Notes: generated from the sequence alone by a model not told the origin. Positions 22,605 through 32,285 are shown, numbered from the stretch's first letter. The stretch: 64,000 nt of DNA from Segatella maculosa DSM 19339 = JCM 15638 (GCF_000382385.1 NZ_KB908322.1:1-64000), one strand, 5' to 3'. Translations and numbers: made by a program.

Positions 22605-25373
22605 TTACAGATTGAAATACAGCTCCACACCGTAACTGAAACTTCCCGTGTTGCGTTGCACGAGCGTCGATGTGGTGTTTCCTTTCAGGTAAGGTTCGTA
22701 GTAAATCAGGTTATTCACGTAGAGACTCAAGCCACCCAATTTGCCAAGTTCCTTGGTAAGGCGCCCCGAAAGGTTCCATGTTATCGGTGTTTTCACGGGC
22801 ACTGCATCGCTGGCCTTGATGGTCATATCGCTCAATTTGATGTGGTTTACAGCCGGAGTCGTGGCATAATAGTTGCCTTGCATGTCGAGATAGCCGCGCA
22901 TCATGTCGGCCGTAATCTCGTGATAGGCCAAATCCTGCGTGATGAAACCAATGGGGTTCTTCGTCGCCGTATAGTCAAATTGGTAGTCATACCAAATAGC
23001 TTGCGCCGTGAACGAGGCTACCATGCGCAGTCGGGGAATGTTGGTCACGAGACGAAGTGTGTTGATGAAGCGACGATATGTATTCTTATCGAGTCCCGAA
23101 GGATAGACAAGTTTATAGGGAGTCAGCCCGTATGACGCGTATTCCGTGGGCAGAAAGGCCGACGGAACACTGCGGCTGTTGAGCCCATTGTCCCACGTTT
23201 GCGTCTCAGAATAGGCGCCGCTGAAGAACAAAGAGGTGTTGATAGGCTTGATGACGCCAAGATCGAAGTCGAGTTCGAGGCCCTTATTGACCGTCACATT
23301 GTCGTTGCCTACGCCGCCAACCGACATGAATACCACGTCACGACGGGCGGGATTGCCGAGGTCGACCATGGTCTGATGGCCCATACTTGGCGTGAGTCCG
23401 TGCGTCAGGTCGTAGAAATTGCTCTCATAGGTGGTGTAGCTGGTGAGTGCACTGAAGCCGTTCGGTGTTTTGTCGCGATAGGCCAAGAAGCTCAACTTGC
23501 GGTTTCCGGACAGTTTAAAGTCGAGTCCCAGCTCTATCTTCGTGGTCGTTGCATTCTTCACCCGGTTGTTATCGACGTGAACGGCCTGCGTGTGATACAT
23601 CAAAAGCTGCCCCGCCAGGTTGTTTTGCGGCATATAATTGGCCGCAACCCTGTCGTCATACTTCACGTCGGGATAGAGATAATCAAGCCCGGGTGCCTTA
23701 CTGTTGAGACCGATTCCGCCGCGAATATCGAGCCATTCCGCTGCCGTGAACTGCAAATTGAGGCGCGGCGAGAGGGCTGTCGTGGCCACATGGCCGAACG
23801 GTTGCTGGCTCGTGAAGCGCAAACCGAGGTTGGCCCGCAGGCGATTCACCTTGTTCATGGCCCACGAAAAGTTGTCTTCTGCGTAGGCAGAAAGCTGATG
23901 CAGCGCGGGGACATCGCTGAAAGCGCGGGGCCGTCCGTTGCTGTTGGGCGTATAGGGAAGTCGGTCATCGGCGTTGTAATAGCCGCGTCCGCTGTTCCAG
24001 TTGAGCCGGTATTCAGCACCAAGTTTGAAACTTTGGTGCGTCTTTCCGGCCTTCAAGAAGAAGTTGTCATTTACTTTTACGAAGAAATTCCCCGGCCGGC
24101 TCTCGGTAATTCCCGTGGCCAAGTAGCTCTGAGTGGCCCAAGGCACGAGGTAATAGCCCGACTCCCGCGCCGTAAGAATGGGCAGCAAGCCCGAGCTGAC
24201 AGGCACGATACGGCTGTTGCGCGTGTCGAGTTTCGAGGCAGTTATGCCAAGTGTATAAGACAAGGTGCGCATCATGGGCATGTTAAAGCTGATGCGTCCG
24301 TTGTGCGTCAGGCCGAACGTGTAATTCTTATCGCTGTTTTCCGTGCCGTCATTCACGGCATCCGGGTCCTTTCCATTCCAGTCGTTGGCATAGAGAAGAC
24401 GTAGTTTCGTGTCGGTGTGCCACCGTTTCGAGAAGTCCAATCCATAGCCCATGTTGAGCGTGTAACGCCCATACGAGCGCGTTTTCTGTCGAGGGTCGCC
24501 CCAAGCCTTGGCGTAATCGAAGTTAAAATTCACTATCCCGGTCTTCCATTTAAAACCTTTCCCGAGCGAATAGTTCTGCAATGCGGGGTTAATCTTGCCC
24601 TTGAACTGCCACGGAGTGACCCCCGCTTTGGAGTGAACGATGACAAGTCCGCTCGTCAAATCGCCGTATTCGGCCGACGGAATGCCCCGTATCACCTCCA
24701 CATTCTCGATATTGTCGGCACTGATTTGGCGTAGGTCAGTACCCGCAAAGGCCGTACTTGAGAAGCCTCCTTGCGTCATTGTGGCGTTGTTCGACATGGG
24801 CATTCCGTCCACAATGATGCTCGATCCGAAGGCACTTGTATTATTGTTGACCAGCGTTCTCAGCTGAAGATTGTGCTGTTGTGTCAGGTCTTGGTTGCCC
24901 ATCTTGCTGCCCGGAAGCAGCTGCATGACGTCGGCAAGCGACGAAGCCTGCAAATGGTCGATGGCCTGACGGCCGATAACGCTCGTCGTAGAGGCCCCCG
25001 ATGACTTGCGTTGTGCCGTAACCACCACCTCTTTCAAAGCCAACGAAGAAGGCGTCATCACGGCTTTAAGGTCCAAATCGCGGTCTACTTCCACCGTAGT
25101 TTGGTATTTCTCGAACCCCACGTAGCTGATTTCCAGCGTGTATTTTCCCCGCGGGACATTCGCGAAAACGGCCTTTCCGTCGATGTTGGTCACGGTGTAT
25201 GCGCCCAAAGGTTGGAGGTAACAGCTGGCCATCATGATGCTTTCGCCCGACCCTTTCTCTGAAACCGTGAGCCTCACGGCATAGTGTTCGCCCCCGGTTT
25301 TGGGCTGTGCAGATGCCGTTGCTGCAACCATGACGTTGAGCAACAGCAGCAATCGTGCAATTCCTTTCTTCAT
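22605..25373 (-). CDS. TonB-dependent receptor with N-terminal carboxypeptidase-regulatory domain
   Basis: A 922-residue outer-membrane transporter. A signal peptide (LLLLLNVMVAATASAQ) precedes a CarboxypepD_reg-like domain (residues about 30-110: ESIMMASCYLQPLGAYTVTN, PRGKYTLEISYVGFEKY), the plug (KEVVVTAQRKSSGASTTSV, NVEVIRGIPSAEYGDLTSG) and a large barrel ending in SFSYGVELYFNL. It is not a classic SusC, since it lacks SusD beside it and is shorter. The first gene of an operon with the DUF4876 and DUF6850 genes. A promoter box is at 25430-25437. The substrate could be a metal chelate or a peptide; nothing in the sequence decides. Confidence 0.92.
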   Translation of the reverse strand: MKKGIARLLLLLNVMVAATASAQPKTGGEHYAVRLTVSEKGSGESIMMASCYLQPLGAYTVTNIDGKAVFANVPRGKYTLEISYVGFEKYQTTVEVDRDLDLKAVMTPSSLALKEVVVTAQRKSSGASTTSVIGRQAIDHLQASSLADVMQLLPGSKMGNQDLTQQHNLQLRTLVNNNTSAFGSSIIVDGMPMSNNATMTQGGFSSTAFAGTDLRQISADNIENVEVIRGIPSAEYGDLTSGLVIVHSKAGVTPWQFKGKINPALQNYSLGKGFKWKTGIVNFNFDYAKAWGDPRQKTRSYGRYTLNMGYGLDFSKRWHTDTKLRLLYANDWNGKDPDAVNDGTENSDKNYTFGLTHNGRISFNMPMMRTLSYTLGITASKLDTRNSRIVPVSSGLLPILTARESGYYLVPWATQSYLATGITESRPGNFFVKVNDNFFLKAGKTHQSFKLGAEYRLNWNSGRGYYNADDRLPYTPNSNGRPRAFSDVPALHQLSAYAEDNFSWAMNKVNRLRANLGLRFTSQQPFGHVATTALSPRLNLQFTAAEWLDIRGGIGLNSKAPGLDYLYPDVKYDDRVAANYMPQNNLAGQLLMYHTQAVHVDNNRVKNATTTKIELGLDFKLSGNRKLSFLAYRDKTPNGFSALTSYTTYESNFYDLTHGLTPSMGHQTMVDLGNPARRDVVFMSVGGVGNDNVTVNKGLELDFDLGVIKPINTSLFFSGAYSETQTWDNGLNSRSVPSAFLPTEYASYGLTPYKLVYPSGLDKNTYRRFINTLRLVTNIPRLRMVASFTAQAIWYDYQFDYTATKNPIGFITQDLAYHEITADMMRGYLDMQGNYYATTPAVNHIKLSDMTIKASDAVPVKTPITWNLSGRLTKELGKLGGLSLYVNNLIYYEPYLKGNTTSTLVQRNTGSFSYGVELYFNL

Positions 25374-25429
25374 GTTATCTGTCTGAATTTGATTTCAAAA
25401 GCTCTTGTTTCTACCTATTCATCGTGCCG

Positions 25430-25437
25430 CAAAGGTA
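25430..25437 (-). promoter_or_regulatory. -7 box of the TonB receptor operon
   Basis: On the minus strand this reads TACCTTTG. The stretch 25459-25478 has AATACC...GGTATT ends and may be an operator or hairpin; 25482-25498 holds GTTTCGG-AGG-CCGAAAC. Confidence 0.55.
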
Positions 25438-25557
25438 TTAAAAGAACTTAAAAGCGGTAATACCTAAGCCTTGGTATTTTAGTTTCGGAGGCCGAAACAG
25501 CCGAGGTTGCAGCCTTTTATCAGGTATGTGGCATCGGCAGAACCGCATCTTTTCGCT

Positions 25558-25821
25558 ATGAGATACGGATTGTTTTCTCATGAGATGCGGTTCGTTTTGG
25601 TTTATCACCATGGTGAGAAGACCTTATCACCGTGGTGATAAGACTTTATCTCCATGGTGATAAGGTTGTTTCTCCATGGAGATAACGCGATTACTCCTAT
25701 TGCTCTTGACGTTGCGTCCTATTGCTCTTGACTGTTTCTCCTATAGCTCTTGATGGTTCTTCCTATTGCTCTTGATGTTCTTTCCTATATTTCATGATGC
25801 TCCTTCCTGTTGTTCGTGACA
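25558..25821. repeat. mosaic array of twelve 22-bp units
   Basis: Twelve consecutive units keep the same 22-bp register (25558, 25580, 25602 ... 25800) though they fall in three unlike blocks: two with ATGAGAT(A/G)CGG, four palindromic units around TATCACC-ATGGTGA or TCTCC-ATGGAGA, and six with TCCTATTGCTCTTGA. An inverted pair GAACCGCATCT (25540-25550)/AGATGCGGTTC lies at its left end. No gene is seen here. Confidence 0.88.
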
Positions 25822-25943
25822 TTGGAAACCTGCCTTGGCTCTCTCGAAAGGGGGAGAATGAAGTTGCAAGTAGTCGGGACGCCTCGCCTTCGGAGGGACT
25901 GGGGGAGGTTTCTATGACCGGCCGGGGCAGCAAAGGACACGAA

Positions 25944-25974
25944 CGAAAAAGGCCAACCTCGTGGGAGGTTGGCC
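25944..25974 (-). terminator. terminator of the SusC/SusD locus
   Basis: GGCCAACCTC-CCAC-GAGGTTGGCC on the minus strand followed by five T. It lies 35 bp past the SusD stop. Confidence 0.9.
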
Positions 25975-26008
25975 GATAAGGGGCGGAGGCAGGTGCCTGC
26001 GGTTATGC

Positions 26009-27643
26009 TTACGGTTGCGGATAGCCGGGGTTCTGCTTCCAAGAAGTGTTCAGGTTAAGCGTCTTGTGATGGAGCGGGAAGATGCGACGTGTCTTTTCGA
26101 AGTTCGCATTCGGGTTGCTTCTGTAGTGCGGGAAGAACTCGTCTTCGAAGTGTCCGAAGCGAATCATGTCGTTGCGGCGCCAGTTTTCGTTCATAAACTC
26201 GCGGCCGCGCTCTTCGTAGATGTCCTGTAAGGTGGGCACATGTGTGAGCAATGGGGCATGGACATAGGCGCGGATTTGATTGAACAGGGCTTGGGCTGTT
26301 GCGCCGGCTGTGCCTTTTCTGACGAGTGCCTCGGCCTTTGTGAGGAGGATGTCGGCGTAGCGGAAGATGGGAAGGTCGTTGCTTTGGTTGCGGCCGTTCT
26401 TGTAATCGTCGTCGATGACGAAGAACTTCACGGAGCGATAGCCCTGCCGCCAGCCTTCAAGGTCGTCGCCGACGTCGAGGTTTTTCCAGTCGAGCGTGGT
26501 GTGGGCTGCGTCGGTATAGCGCAACGTGATGCTCTTTGTGAGGACCAACGGATTGCCTGCTCGGTCTTTTGCCAGCTGACTTGTGGGGAGCAACGTGGTG
26601 GGGTCGTAGACGTAGACCTGCCCGCCGATGACGCAGTTGTTGCGCTCGTCGCCGGGAAGCGAGAAGAGATTGGCGAACTCGGGGGTCATGGTCATGTAGG
26701 CACCGCCCGAGTTTGAGAGCTTCATTCCATAGTAAGAGGGGTTCAGGCTCTTGATGTCTTTGTAGGAATTGGCACGGCCGTACTGCATGCCCTGTGCGGT
26801 ATAGGTGTCGTAGGGCATGGCGTAGATGAAGTCTTCGACGTTGAGCGCGCTGTTATTGGGGCCGAACTTGAAGCGGTAGGGCATGGAGCCGAGGTTGAAC
26901 TTTCCGCTGTTGATGAGCTCGTCGCACACGCTGATGCAGGCGTCGAGCTTCTCGTTCACGGCCGTTGCCGCGTCGTATTGGTCGACCGAAGCAGCCGTAT
27001 AGACGGCCCAGTTGATGTAGAGCTTGGCCAAGAGTGCCTGCGCCATGTACTTGTTGGGCTTGCCGTAGTTCTCTCCGCCCACTTCGGTTGAGAGCCGGGG
27101 AATGATGTCGAGCAGTTCTTTCTCGATGTAACGGGCCACATCGGCGCGTGGCTGGCGGTCGCGAATGTCGATGCCTTCGACCGTGGGGTCGATGATTGGC
27201 GCGTCTCCCCAGCAATCCATCATGATGAACTCGAAGTAGGCGCGCATGGCCCGGGCCGGGGTTTTGTATTTATCATCGGCATTACTGGTGATGACTTCGT
27301 TGGCTTTGACACAGCCTTCGCCAAGAACCTTCATCCAGTCGATGGTGTTGTCTTCGTAAGTAAAGTTGTGCAGACTGGGATGGGAGTAAGCTCCCGCGTC
27401 GATCCAGCCTCCCGAATAGGAGACGGCAGTCTGTTCGTCGCTCGACAGGCTCATCGCTTCGTAATAACGGCGGCCGAGCATATCGCGCAACTGGTTGTAG
27501 ATGCCGGCCATCTTGGCCTCGATTGCAATCTTACTGTTTGGATAATGGGTGTATTGCGACTTTACGGGCACGTCCAAGTCCGTGCAACTCGTTGCAAACG
27601 CGACCATGCCGGCCGCAACCATAAGCTTTATGTTTGTTTTCAT
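26009..27643 (-). CDS. SusD/RagB-type surface glycan-binding lipoprotein
   Basis: A 544-residue lipoprotein (VAFATSCTDLDVP, lipidated Cys near 20). The N-terminal half is rich in TPR-like helices (AIEAKMAGIYNQLRDMLG, RAMRAYFEFIMMDCWGDAP, AQALLAKLYINWAVY), and the C-terminus has the usual ADILLTKAEALVR, YEERGREFMNENWRR and the final NPGYPQP, all features of SusD. It forms the lid over the SusC transporter and binds oligosaccharide. It follows susC by 21 bp and ends at a terminator. With GH28 in the locus, pectic oligosaccharide is the likely ligand. Confidence 0.95.
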   Translation of the reverse strand: MKTNIKLMVAAGMVAFATSCTDLDVPVKSQYTHYPNSKIAIEAKMAGIYNQLRDMLGRRYYEAMSLSSDEQTAVSYSGGWIDAGAYSHPSLHNFTYEDNTIDWMKVLGEGCVKANEVITSNADDKYKTPARAMRAYFEFIMMDCWGDAPIIDPTVEGIDIRDRQPRADVARYIEKELLDIIPRLSTEVGGENYGKPNKYMAQALLAKLYINWAVYTAASVDQYDAATAVNEKLDACISVCDELINSGKFNLGSMPYRFKFGPNNSALNVEDFIYAMPYDTYTAQGMQYGRANSYKDIKSLNPSYYGMKLSNSGGAYMTMTPEFANLFSLPGDERNNCVIGGQVYVYDPTTLLPTSQLAKDRAGNPLVLTKSITLRYTDAAHTTLDWKNLDVGDDLEGWRQGYRSVKFFVIDDDYKNGRNQSNDLPIFRYADILLTKAEALVRKGTAGATAQALFNQIRAYVHAPLLTHVPTLQDIYEERGREFMNENWRRNDMIRFGHFEDEFFPHYRSNPNANFEKTRRIFPLHHKTLNLNTSWKQNPGYPQP

Positions 27644-27664
27644 CTTAGAATTCCTTTCGTTATA

Positions 27665-30664
27665 TTAGAAGTTCAGCTTCGCACCCACCATGAAAGTGCG
27701 CGTGTGGGGATAGTTGCTCCAACGGTAATCCACGCCGGGATCGATGCCGCCGAGGTTCACTTCGGGGTCGAGTCCCTTGTAGCCGGTGAGCGTAAAGACG
27801 TTGTTGCAGGTCATGTAGAGCTGCAACGACTGCAGCCACCCGTTGAAGTGGCGGAAGGTATAGCCCAAGGTGAGGCTCTGCAGGCGCAGGTAATCGCCCT
27901 TTTCGAGGAAGCGGGTGGACGGCACATTCGAATAGGTATCGGTGTAAGGACGGTCATAAATATATTCCTTCAATACGTTTCTGCCACCCGAGAATACGTC
28001 GGGAGCCGTGTAATGTGCCCGCGATCCGTTGTAAATCTTGTTGCCGAAGACACCCGTGAAGAACATCGTCAGCGACCAATTCTTGTAGTTCAGGGTGTTG
28101 TTCCAGCCGAGGTTCAATTTCGGTTGCGCGTTGCCTACGACCGTCCGGTCCTTATATACGGGGGTTGTCGTGACCTCTCCTGTGCGCTCGTTGGTCTTTG
28201 CGTCGTGCACATAGTAAGTGGCTTTGCCTGCATCATTGTAGCCGGCGAATTCATACATGTAGAACGTACCGATGGGTTGTCCCTCCATGACACGCTGCGT
28301 GTAGCCGTTTGCCGACACACCGGCCACCATCGGGTCGCCTTGCTCGAAGACGTCCGTGTGGTATTTCTCGTTGGACAGTCTGTCCACCTTGTTGCTGTTG
28401 TGGGCGAGGTTCAGCGTCGTGTTCCATTCAAAGTCCTTGGTTTTCACGGGAATGGCATTGAGCGTGAACTCCACGCCCTTGTTGGTGATTTCTCCGACGT
28501 TGGCCTGAATGGTGCCAAACGGGTAGATGAACGACGAAACAGGGTAGGCCCAAATCAGGTCTTTGGTCTTCTTGTGATAGAACTCCAGCGAACCGTTGAG
28601 CCATCCGCCAAGGACTGCGTAGTCGATACCGAGGTTGAACATGCCCGTTGTCTCCCACTTCAGGTCTTCATTGGCCAATTTCGTGGCACCCAACGACACA
28701 TAGGTCACGCCATTGCTTTGGAAATAGGAGCCGGTTGCACCATACGTGGCCACGGCCGAGTAGGCTCCGAAGCCCAAGGCATTGCCACTGACACCGTAAC
28801 CGAGGCGGAGTTTCAGGTTAGAAAAGATGCTTTGGTTTTTCATGAAAGCCTCTTCGGTGATGTTCCATGCTGCACTCACCGAGGGGAAAGTGCCCCAACG
28901 GTGGTCTTTACCGAACACGGAAGAGCCGTCACGACGCAGGGTTGCCTGAAGCATATAGCGGCTGTTGAACGAATACCCCGCACGTCCATAGAACGAAATA
29001 TTGCGTACCGTCTCCTTCGTTCCGCTGTTCACGGCCTTCATTCCGTCTATTTGTCCGGCGTAAGTGAGGTTATTCCATTTCAGCGTGTCATCGAAGAAGT
29101 TGTGCACGGAGAGCCCGAAGCCATCGTTGCTGTTGCGCTCTTCCCACGAATAACCGGCCATCAGGGAGAGCTTGTGCACCTTGTTGAAGGTCTTGTCGTA
29201 GTTGGCATAGGTTTCAAAAGTCTGCGAATTGCCGAAGTAGGTGTTGCGGTCGGCCTTGCCATAATAGGCACTCAGGCCCGGCAACTGCGAGTTGTGCGAG
29301 TCGTATGCACTGTAAGTGTGTTGGAAGTTGTCGTAGGAATAGTTCATGTTCAGGAGCAAGCCGTCGATGATGTGCAGGGTTGCCTTGCCGATGAACTGAT
29401 TGCGCTTCCAAAAGGTCTCGGAAGTGTCTTCTGAGATGAGCGACATCGGGTTGAAGTTATGCGAGCCCGAGCCCCAAGTCCAGTTGCCGTTGGCATCGGT
29501 CACCTCGTTTGTCGGGTTAAAATAGTTCATTGCATCGAGCACCGAGGCCCCTTCGTTGTCCATCTTCACGCCGCGGTGCATGCCATACATCATGTTGGCA
29601 CCGACAGAAAGGTCGAGCCGGTCTTTCAAGACCTTGGTCGAAAGCAGCGAACGAACGTTCAGGCGATACATGTTGCTGCCTTTGATGACACCTTCGCGGT
29701 TCATATAGTTCACGCTGCCCATGTAGTTGGTCTTCTTCGACCCGCCGTTGATGGCAACATTGTGGTTGTGGCTGAAGCCCGTGCGCAGCACTTCTTGCTG
29801 CCAATCGGTGTCTCCGCCACCGTCATAAGCATAGCTGAGCCCGTTCTTGGTAACGAAATCGCGAATGTCTTGTGCCGAAGCTACGTCCAAAGTCTTCGAT
29901 ATTCGGTCGAAACCTACATAGCCGTTGTAGCTCACATTCGTGCGTTCGCCACCGTTCTTTCCGCTCTTTGTGGTGATGATGATGACGCCATTGGCAGCTT
30001 TCGAACCGTAGATTGCCGTAGCCGTTGCGTCGCGTAGCACGTCGATGCTCTCGATATCGTCGGGCGCAACCATAGATATGTCTACGCCGGGAATGCCGTC
30101 TACCACATAATAGGGCTGCATGGCCGCACCACTACGCAGCGATGAGGCCCCTCGCAGCGTGATGCTCGGACTTCCGTTCGGGTCGCCTGTGGAGGTAACC
30201 ACCAGACCTGCGACCTTACCTTGCAGCATATTGGCTGCATCGGTGAAGACTCCTTTATTAAGGTCGTCCGACTTGATGGTCGTAATGGACGAAGTAACGT
30301 CTTTACGGCGCATCGTTCCGTAGCCAACCACGACCACTTCGTTCAGTGTCTTGTTGTCTTCTTCGAGCACGACCATTGTCTTATCGCCTGCCCTGACTTC
30401 CTTCGGGTTGAAACCCACGTAGGAAATCTTCAAACGTGCCCCGGGTTTCACGTTCAGCGTGTAGTTACCGTTGATGTCGGTAACGGTTCCGTTGCTCGTT
30501 CCCACTTCAACCACGCTCACACCTATCAGCGGTTCGCCCCCGGAATCCTTGACGGTGCCCGTGACTTTGCTTTGTGCGAATGCGATGGTACCGATAAACA
30601 GAAGCACGACCGCAGCGACAATACGCTTGCAGTTGCTTCGAAATGAATCTTGTACGTTGTGCAT
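27665..30664 (-). CDS. SusC/RagA-type TonB-linked outer-membrane transporter
   Basis: A 999-residue protein: signal peptide (to IAFAQ, about residue 31), carboxypeptidase-like domain (VTGTVKDSGGEPLIGVSVVE, NGNYTLNVKPGA, ISYVGF), a TonB-box-like NEVVVVGYG near residue 108, the plug (DAANMLQGKVAGLVV, YVVDGIPG, ESIDVLRDATATAIYG, GVIIITTKSG) and a barrel ending in TRTFMVGAKLNF. It imports oligosaccharides with SusD using TonB energy. The GH28 gene lies 43 bp upstream on the same strand and the locus is read from 32037. No sensor or ECF sigma regulator gene lies beside it. Confidence 0.96.
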   Translation of the reverse strand: MHNVQDSFRSNCKRIVAAVVLLFIGTIAFAQSKVTGTVKDSGGEPLIGVSVVEVGTSNGTVTDINGNYTLNVKPGARLKISYVGFNPKEVRAGDKTMVVLEEDNKTLNEVVVVGYGTMRRKDVTSSITTIKSDDLNKGVFTDAANMLQGKVAGLVVTSTGDPNGSPSITLRGASSLRSGAAMQPYYVVDGIPGVDISMVAPDDIESIDVLRDATATAIYGSKAANGVIIITTKSGKNGGERTNVSYNGYVGFDRISKTLDVASAQDIRDFVTKNGLSYAYDGGGDTDWQQEVLRTGFSHNHNVAINGGSKKTNYMGSVNYMNREGVIKGSNMYRLNVRSLLSTKVLKDRLDLSVGANMMYGMHRGVKMDNEGASVLDAMNYFNPTNEVTDANGNWTWGSGSHNFNPMSLISEDTSETFWKRNQFIGKATLHIIDGLLLNMNYSYDNFQHTYSAYDSHNSQLPGLSAYYGKADRNTYFGNSQTFETYANYDKTFNKVHKLSLMAGYSWEERNSNDGFGLSVHNFFDDTLKWNNLTYAGQIDGMKAVNSGTKETVRNISFYGRAGYSFNSRYMLQATLRRDGSSVFGKDHRWGTFPSVSAAWNITEEAFMKNQSIFSNLKLRLGYGVSGNALGFGAYSAVATYGATGSYFQSNGVTYVSLGATKLANEDLKWETTGMFNLGIDYAVLGGWLNGSLEFYHKKTKDLIWAYPVSSFIYPFGTIQANVGEITNKGVEFTLNAIPVKTKDFEWNTTLNLAHNSNKVDRLSNEKYHTDVFEQGDPMVAGVSANGYTQRVMEGQPIGTFYMYEFAGYNDAGKATYYVHDAKTNERTGEVTTTPVYKDRTVVGNAQPKLNLGWNNTLNYKNWSLTMFFTGVFGNKIYNGSRAHYTAPDVFSGGRNVLKEYIYDRPYTDTYSNVPSTRFLEKGDYLRLQSLTLGYTFRHFNGWLQSLQLYMTCNNVFTLTGYKGLDPEVNLGGIDPGVDYRWSNYPHTRTFMVGAKLNF

Positions 30665-30707
30665 AATTGTTAGTTATTAAGTTATAAATATGTTGGTTTC
30701 AACGTTT

Positions 30708-32009
30708 TCACATGCCGAACACGTCCAATCGGCAGTCAGTGACGTTCTCCGTGGCCACCAATTGCCCCCGGTTATTAAAGAAGGATGTGTCGCGACACGG
30801 ACGAAGGTCGGCCACATTGGTCTTGAAACCGACTTTCAGTCGCACGTTATAGAAGTAAACATGGCTCACTTTTCCCGGCTCATCGCCACCCACAAAACAG
30901 CCGTTCTCACTCGTGGCTGTGATGTTATTGAAGAAAATGCGCTCCACCTTGCCGCACCTTCCCTGCGTTTCGCCCTTCGGAAAACGCCAGTTTGCATCTT
31001 TATGATTGCCGTTTGCACGCGGATAAGCGGTCACATAAATGGGCTCGGCCTTGCCCCACCACACGTCACTCCACAGGCGAAGGTCCATCTGAATGTTGCT
31101 GAATGTGACGTCACTCACGGTTCCTTCGTCGCGATTCTGAATGCCCAAGCCACGGTTACTGCCCGTGATGATGCAGTTGTCAAAGCTCACATGATGAATG
31201 GAATCCATGTTCTCGCTGCCGATTTTGATGGCACACGAGCGTGAACGCATCACACAATTGGTAACGACAATATCGTGGCAACTGCCATATTCGGCAAACT
31301 CGCGCCGGTTTTTCAGGCAGATGCAATCGTCACCCGACGTGATGTAACAGTTCGAAATGCGTATGTTGCGCGAATGGTCGAGGTCTATTCCGTCGCCATT
31401 CCTTATTTTCAAGTTGTTCAAAAGCTGAATACCATCAATCACGGCTCCGTCACATCCGACAAGATGCACCGTCCAATAAGCCCCTTCTTTAATGGTGACA
31501 TCACGAATAGTGAGGTGTCTTACGTCGACAAGCGTCAGCACATGGGGTCGCGGATCAAACGTCGTGACGGGCTTCAAATCGTAACTGTCCGCGAGTTCAC
31601 GACCCATGAAGCGAATGCCATTGCCATGGATTGTGCCCTTACCCGTGACGGATAGGTTCACGGCATGCTTGGCCCAAAGCCACAACATACCCTCGCCTTG
31701 ATTCTCGCCAAAGGCACTCAGCCGATAGATATGCGTGTCGGGGCGGGCTTTCAGCACGGCCGTTGCCTCCAAATGCAGGTCGATGTTCGACTTCAGTTCT
31801 ATGGGACCGGCCATGAATTCATGCCTTCCCGGAAGCACCACCCGACCGCCTCCTTCGGCCGAACAGCGGTCGATAGCCCGCTGAATGGCCGCAGCATCAT
31901 CGGTGATGCCGTCGCCTTTCGCTCCGAATGCCATCACATTATAGGTCTGTGCATGCAGTGTCAGTACCGACAGCAGTGCAATTGCCAGCATGTTTCGTCT
32001 AAGATGCAT
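30708..32009 (-). CDS. glycoside hydrolase family 28 (polygalacturonase-like)
   Basis: A protein of 433 residues with a signal peptide (MHLRRNMLAIALLSVLTLHA) and a right-handed beta-helix of pectate-lyase type. It opens with FGAKGDGITDDAAAIQRAID, usual for GH28. Catalytic-site motifs NGDGIDLD and SGDDCICLK supply the acidic residues; the usual third motif GHG appears as SCAIKIGSE, a variant, and RGLGIQNR stands where R-I-K is found, so specificity may differ from plain polygalacturonase (rhamnogalacturonan and other exo types vary here). I start it at 32009 because a promoter box at 32037-32044 lies inside the longer frame from 32060. It heads an operon with SusC and SusD. Confidence 0.9.
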   Translation of the reverse strand: MHLRRNMLAIALLSVLTLHAQTYNVMAFGAKGDGITDDAAAIQRAIDRCSAEGGGRVVLPGRHEFMAGPIELKSNIDLHLEATAVLKARPDTHIYRLSAFGENQGEGMLWLWAKHAVNLSVTGKGTIHGNGIRFMGRELADSYDLKPVTTFDPRPHVLTLVDVRHLTIRDVTIKEGAYWTVHLVGCDGAVIDGIQLLNNLKIRNGDGIDLDHSRNIRISNCYITSGDDCICLKNRREFAEYGSCHDIVVTNCVMRSRSCAIKIGSENMDSIHHVSFDNCIITGSNRGLGIQNRDEGTVSDVTFSNIQMDLRLWSDVWWGKAEPIYVTAYPRANGNHKDANWRFPKGETQGRCGKVERIFFNNITATSENGCFVGGDEPGKVSHVYFYNVRLKVGFKTNVADLRPCRDTSFFNNRGQLVATENVTDCRLDVFGM

Positions 32010-32036
32010 TATAGGTTTAGTTGATTGTTCAGACCA

Positions 32037-32044
32037 CAAAGATA
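32037..32044 (-). promoter_or_regulatory. -7 box of the GH28-susCD operon
   Basis: On the minus strand this reads TATCTTTG; transcription would start near 32030, 20 nt before the GH28 start codon. Confidence 0.65.
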
Positions 32045-32269
32045 GTTTTTTTTGAAACATTCGTCATTTTTTACACAAAAAAGTGTCGCTCGGCCACTTT
32101 TAACGGTTGAATTTGGCACGGTGGAAGGATAATTGGGGGAGGATAAGCGGCTCGTTACCGACAATCCACGCTGTGGTTTTTGGTCCATGTCACACTTGTT
32201 CCCAATCCATTAGATTTCCCCTGCGTCTTAATATCTTCCAAAATAAAGGATAAAATGCCGGAAAATCAT

Positions 32270-32277
32270 TATCTTTG
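32270..32277 (+). promoter_or_regulatory. -7 box of the M20 deacetylase (leaderless)
   Basis: TATCTTTG ends 8 bp before the ATG at 32286, leaving almost no leader. Confidence 0.65.
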
Positions 32278-32285
32278 TCAGCGTT

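Noticed and set aside
23199..24404. A 401-codon open frame opposite the TonB receptor
   Set aside because: Antisense to a clear receptor gene, with no domain and no promoter or start context.
25558..25821. Possible CRISPR array (regular 22-bp units)
   Set aside because: There are no spacers; the units are contiguous and too short.
27368..29434. A 688-codon open frame on the plus strand
   Set aside because: It lies wholly opposite susC and the end of susD, crosses their junction, and its product shows no fold or motif; it is a codon-bias shadow.
32010..32060. Longer start for GH28
   Set aside because: This part covers the promoter box and lacks signal-peptide character; the signal peptide begins at 32009.
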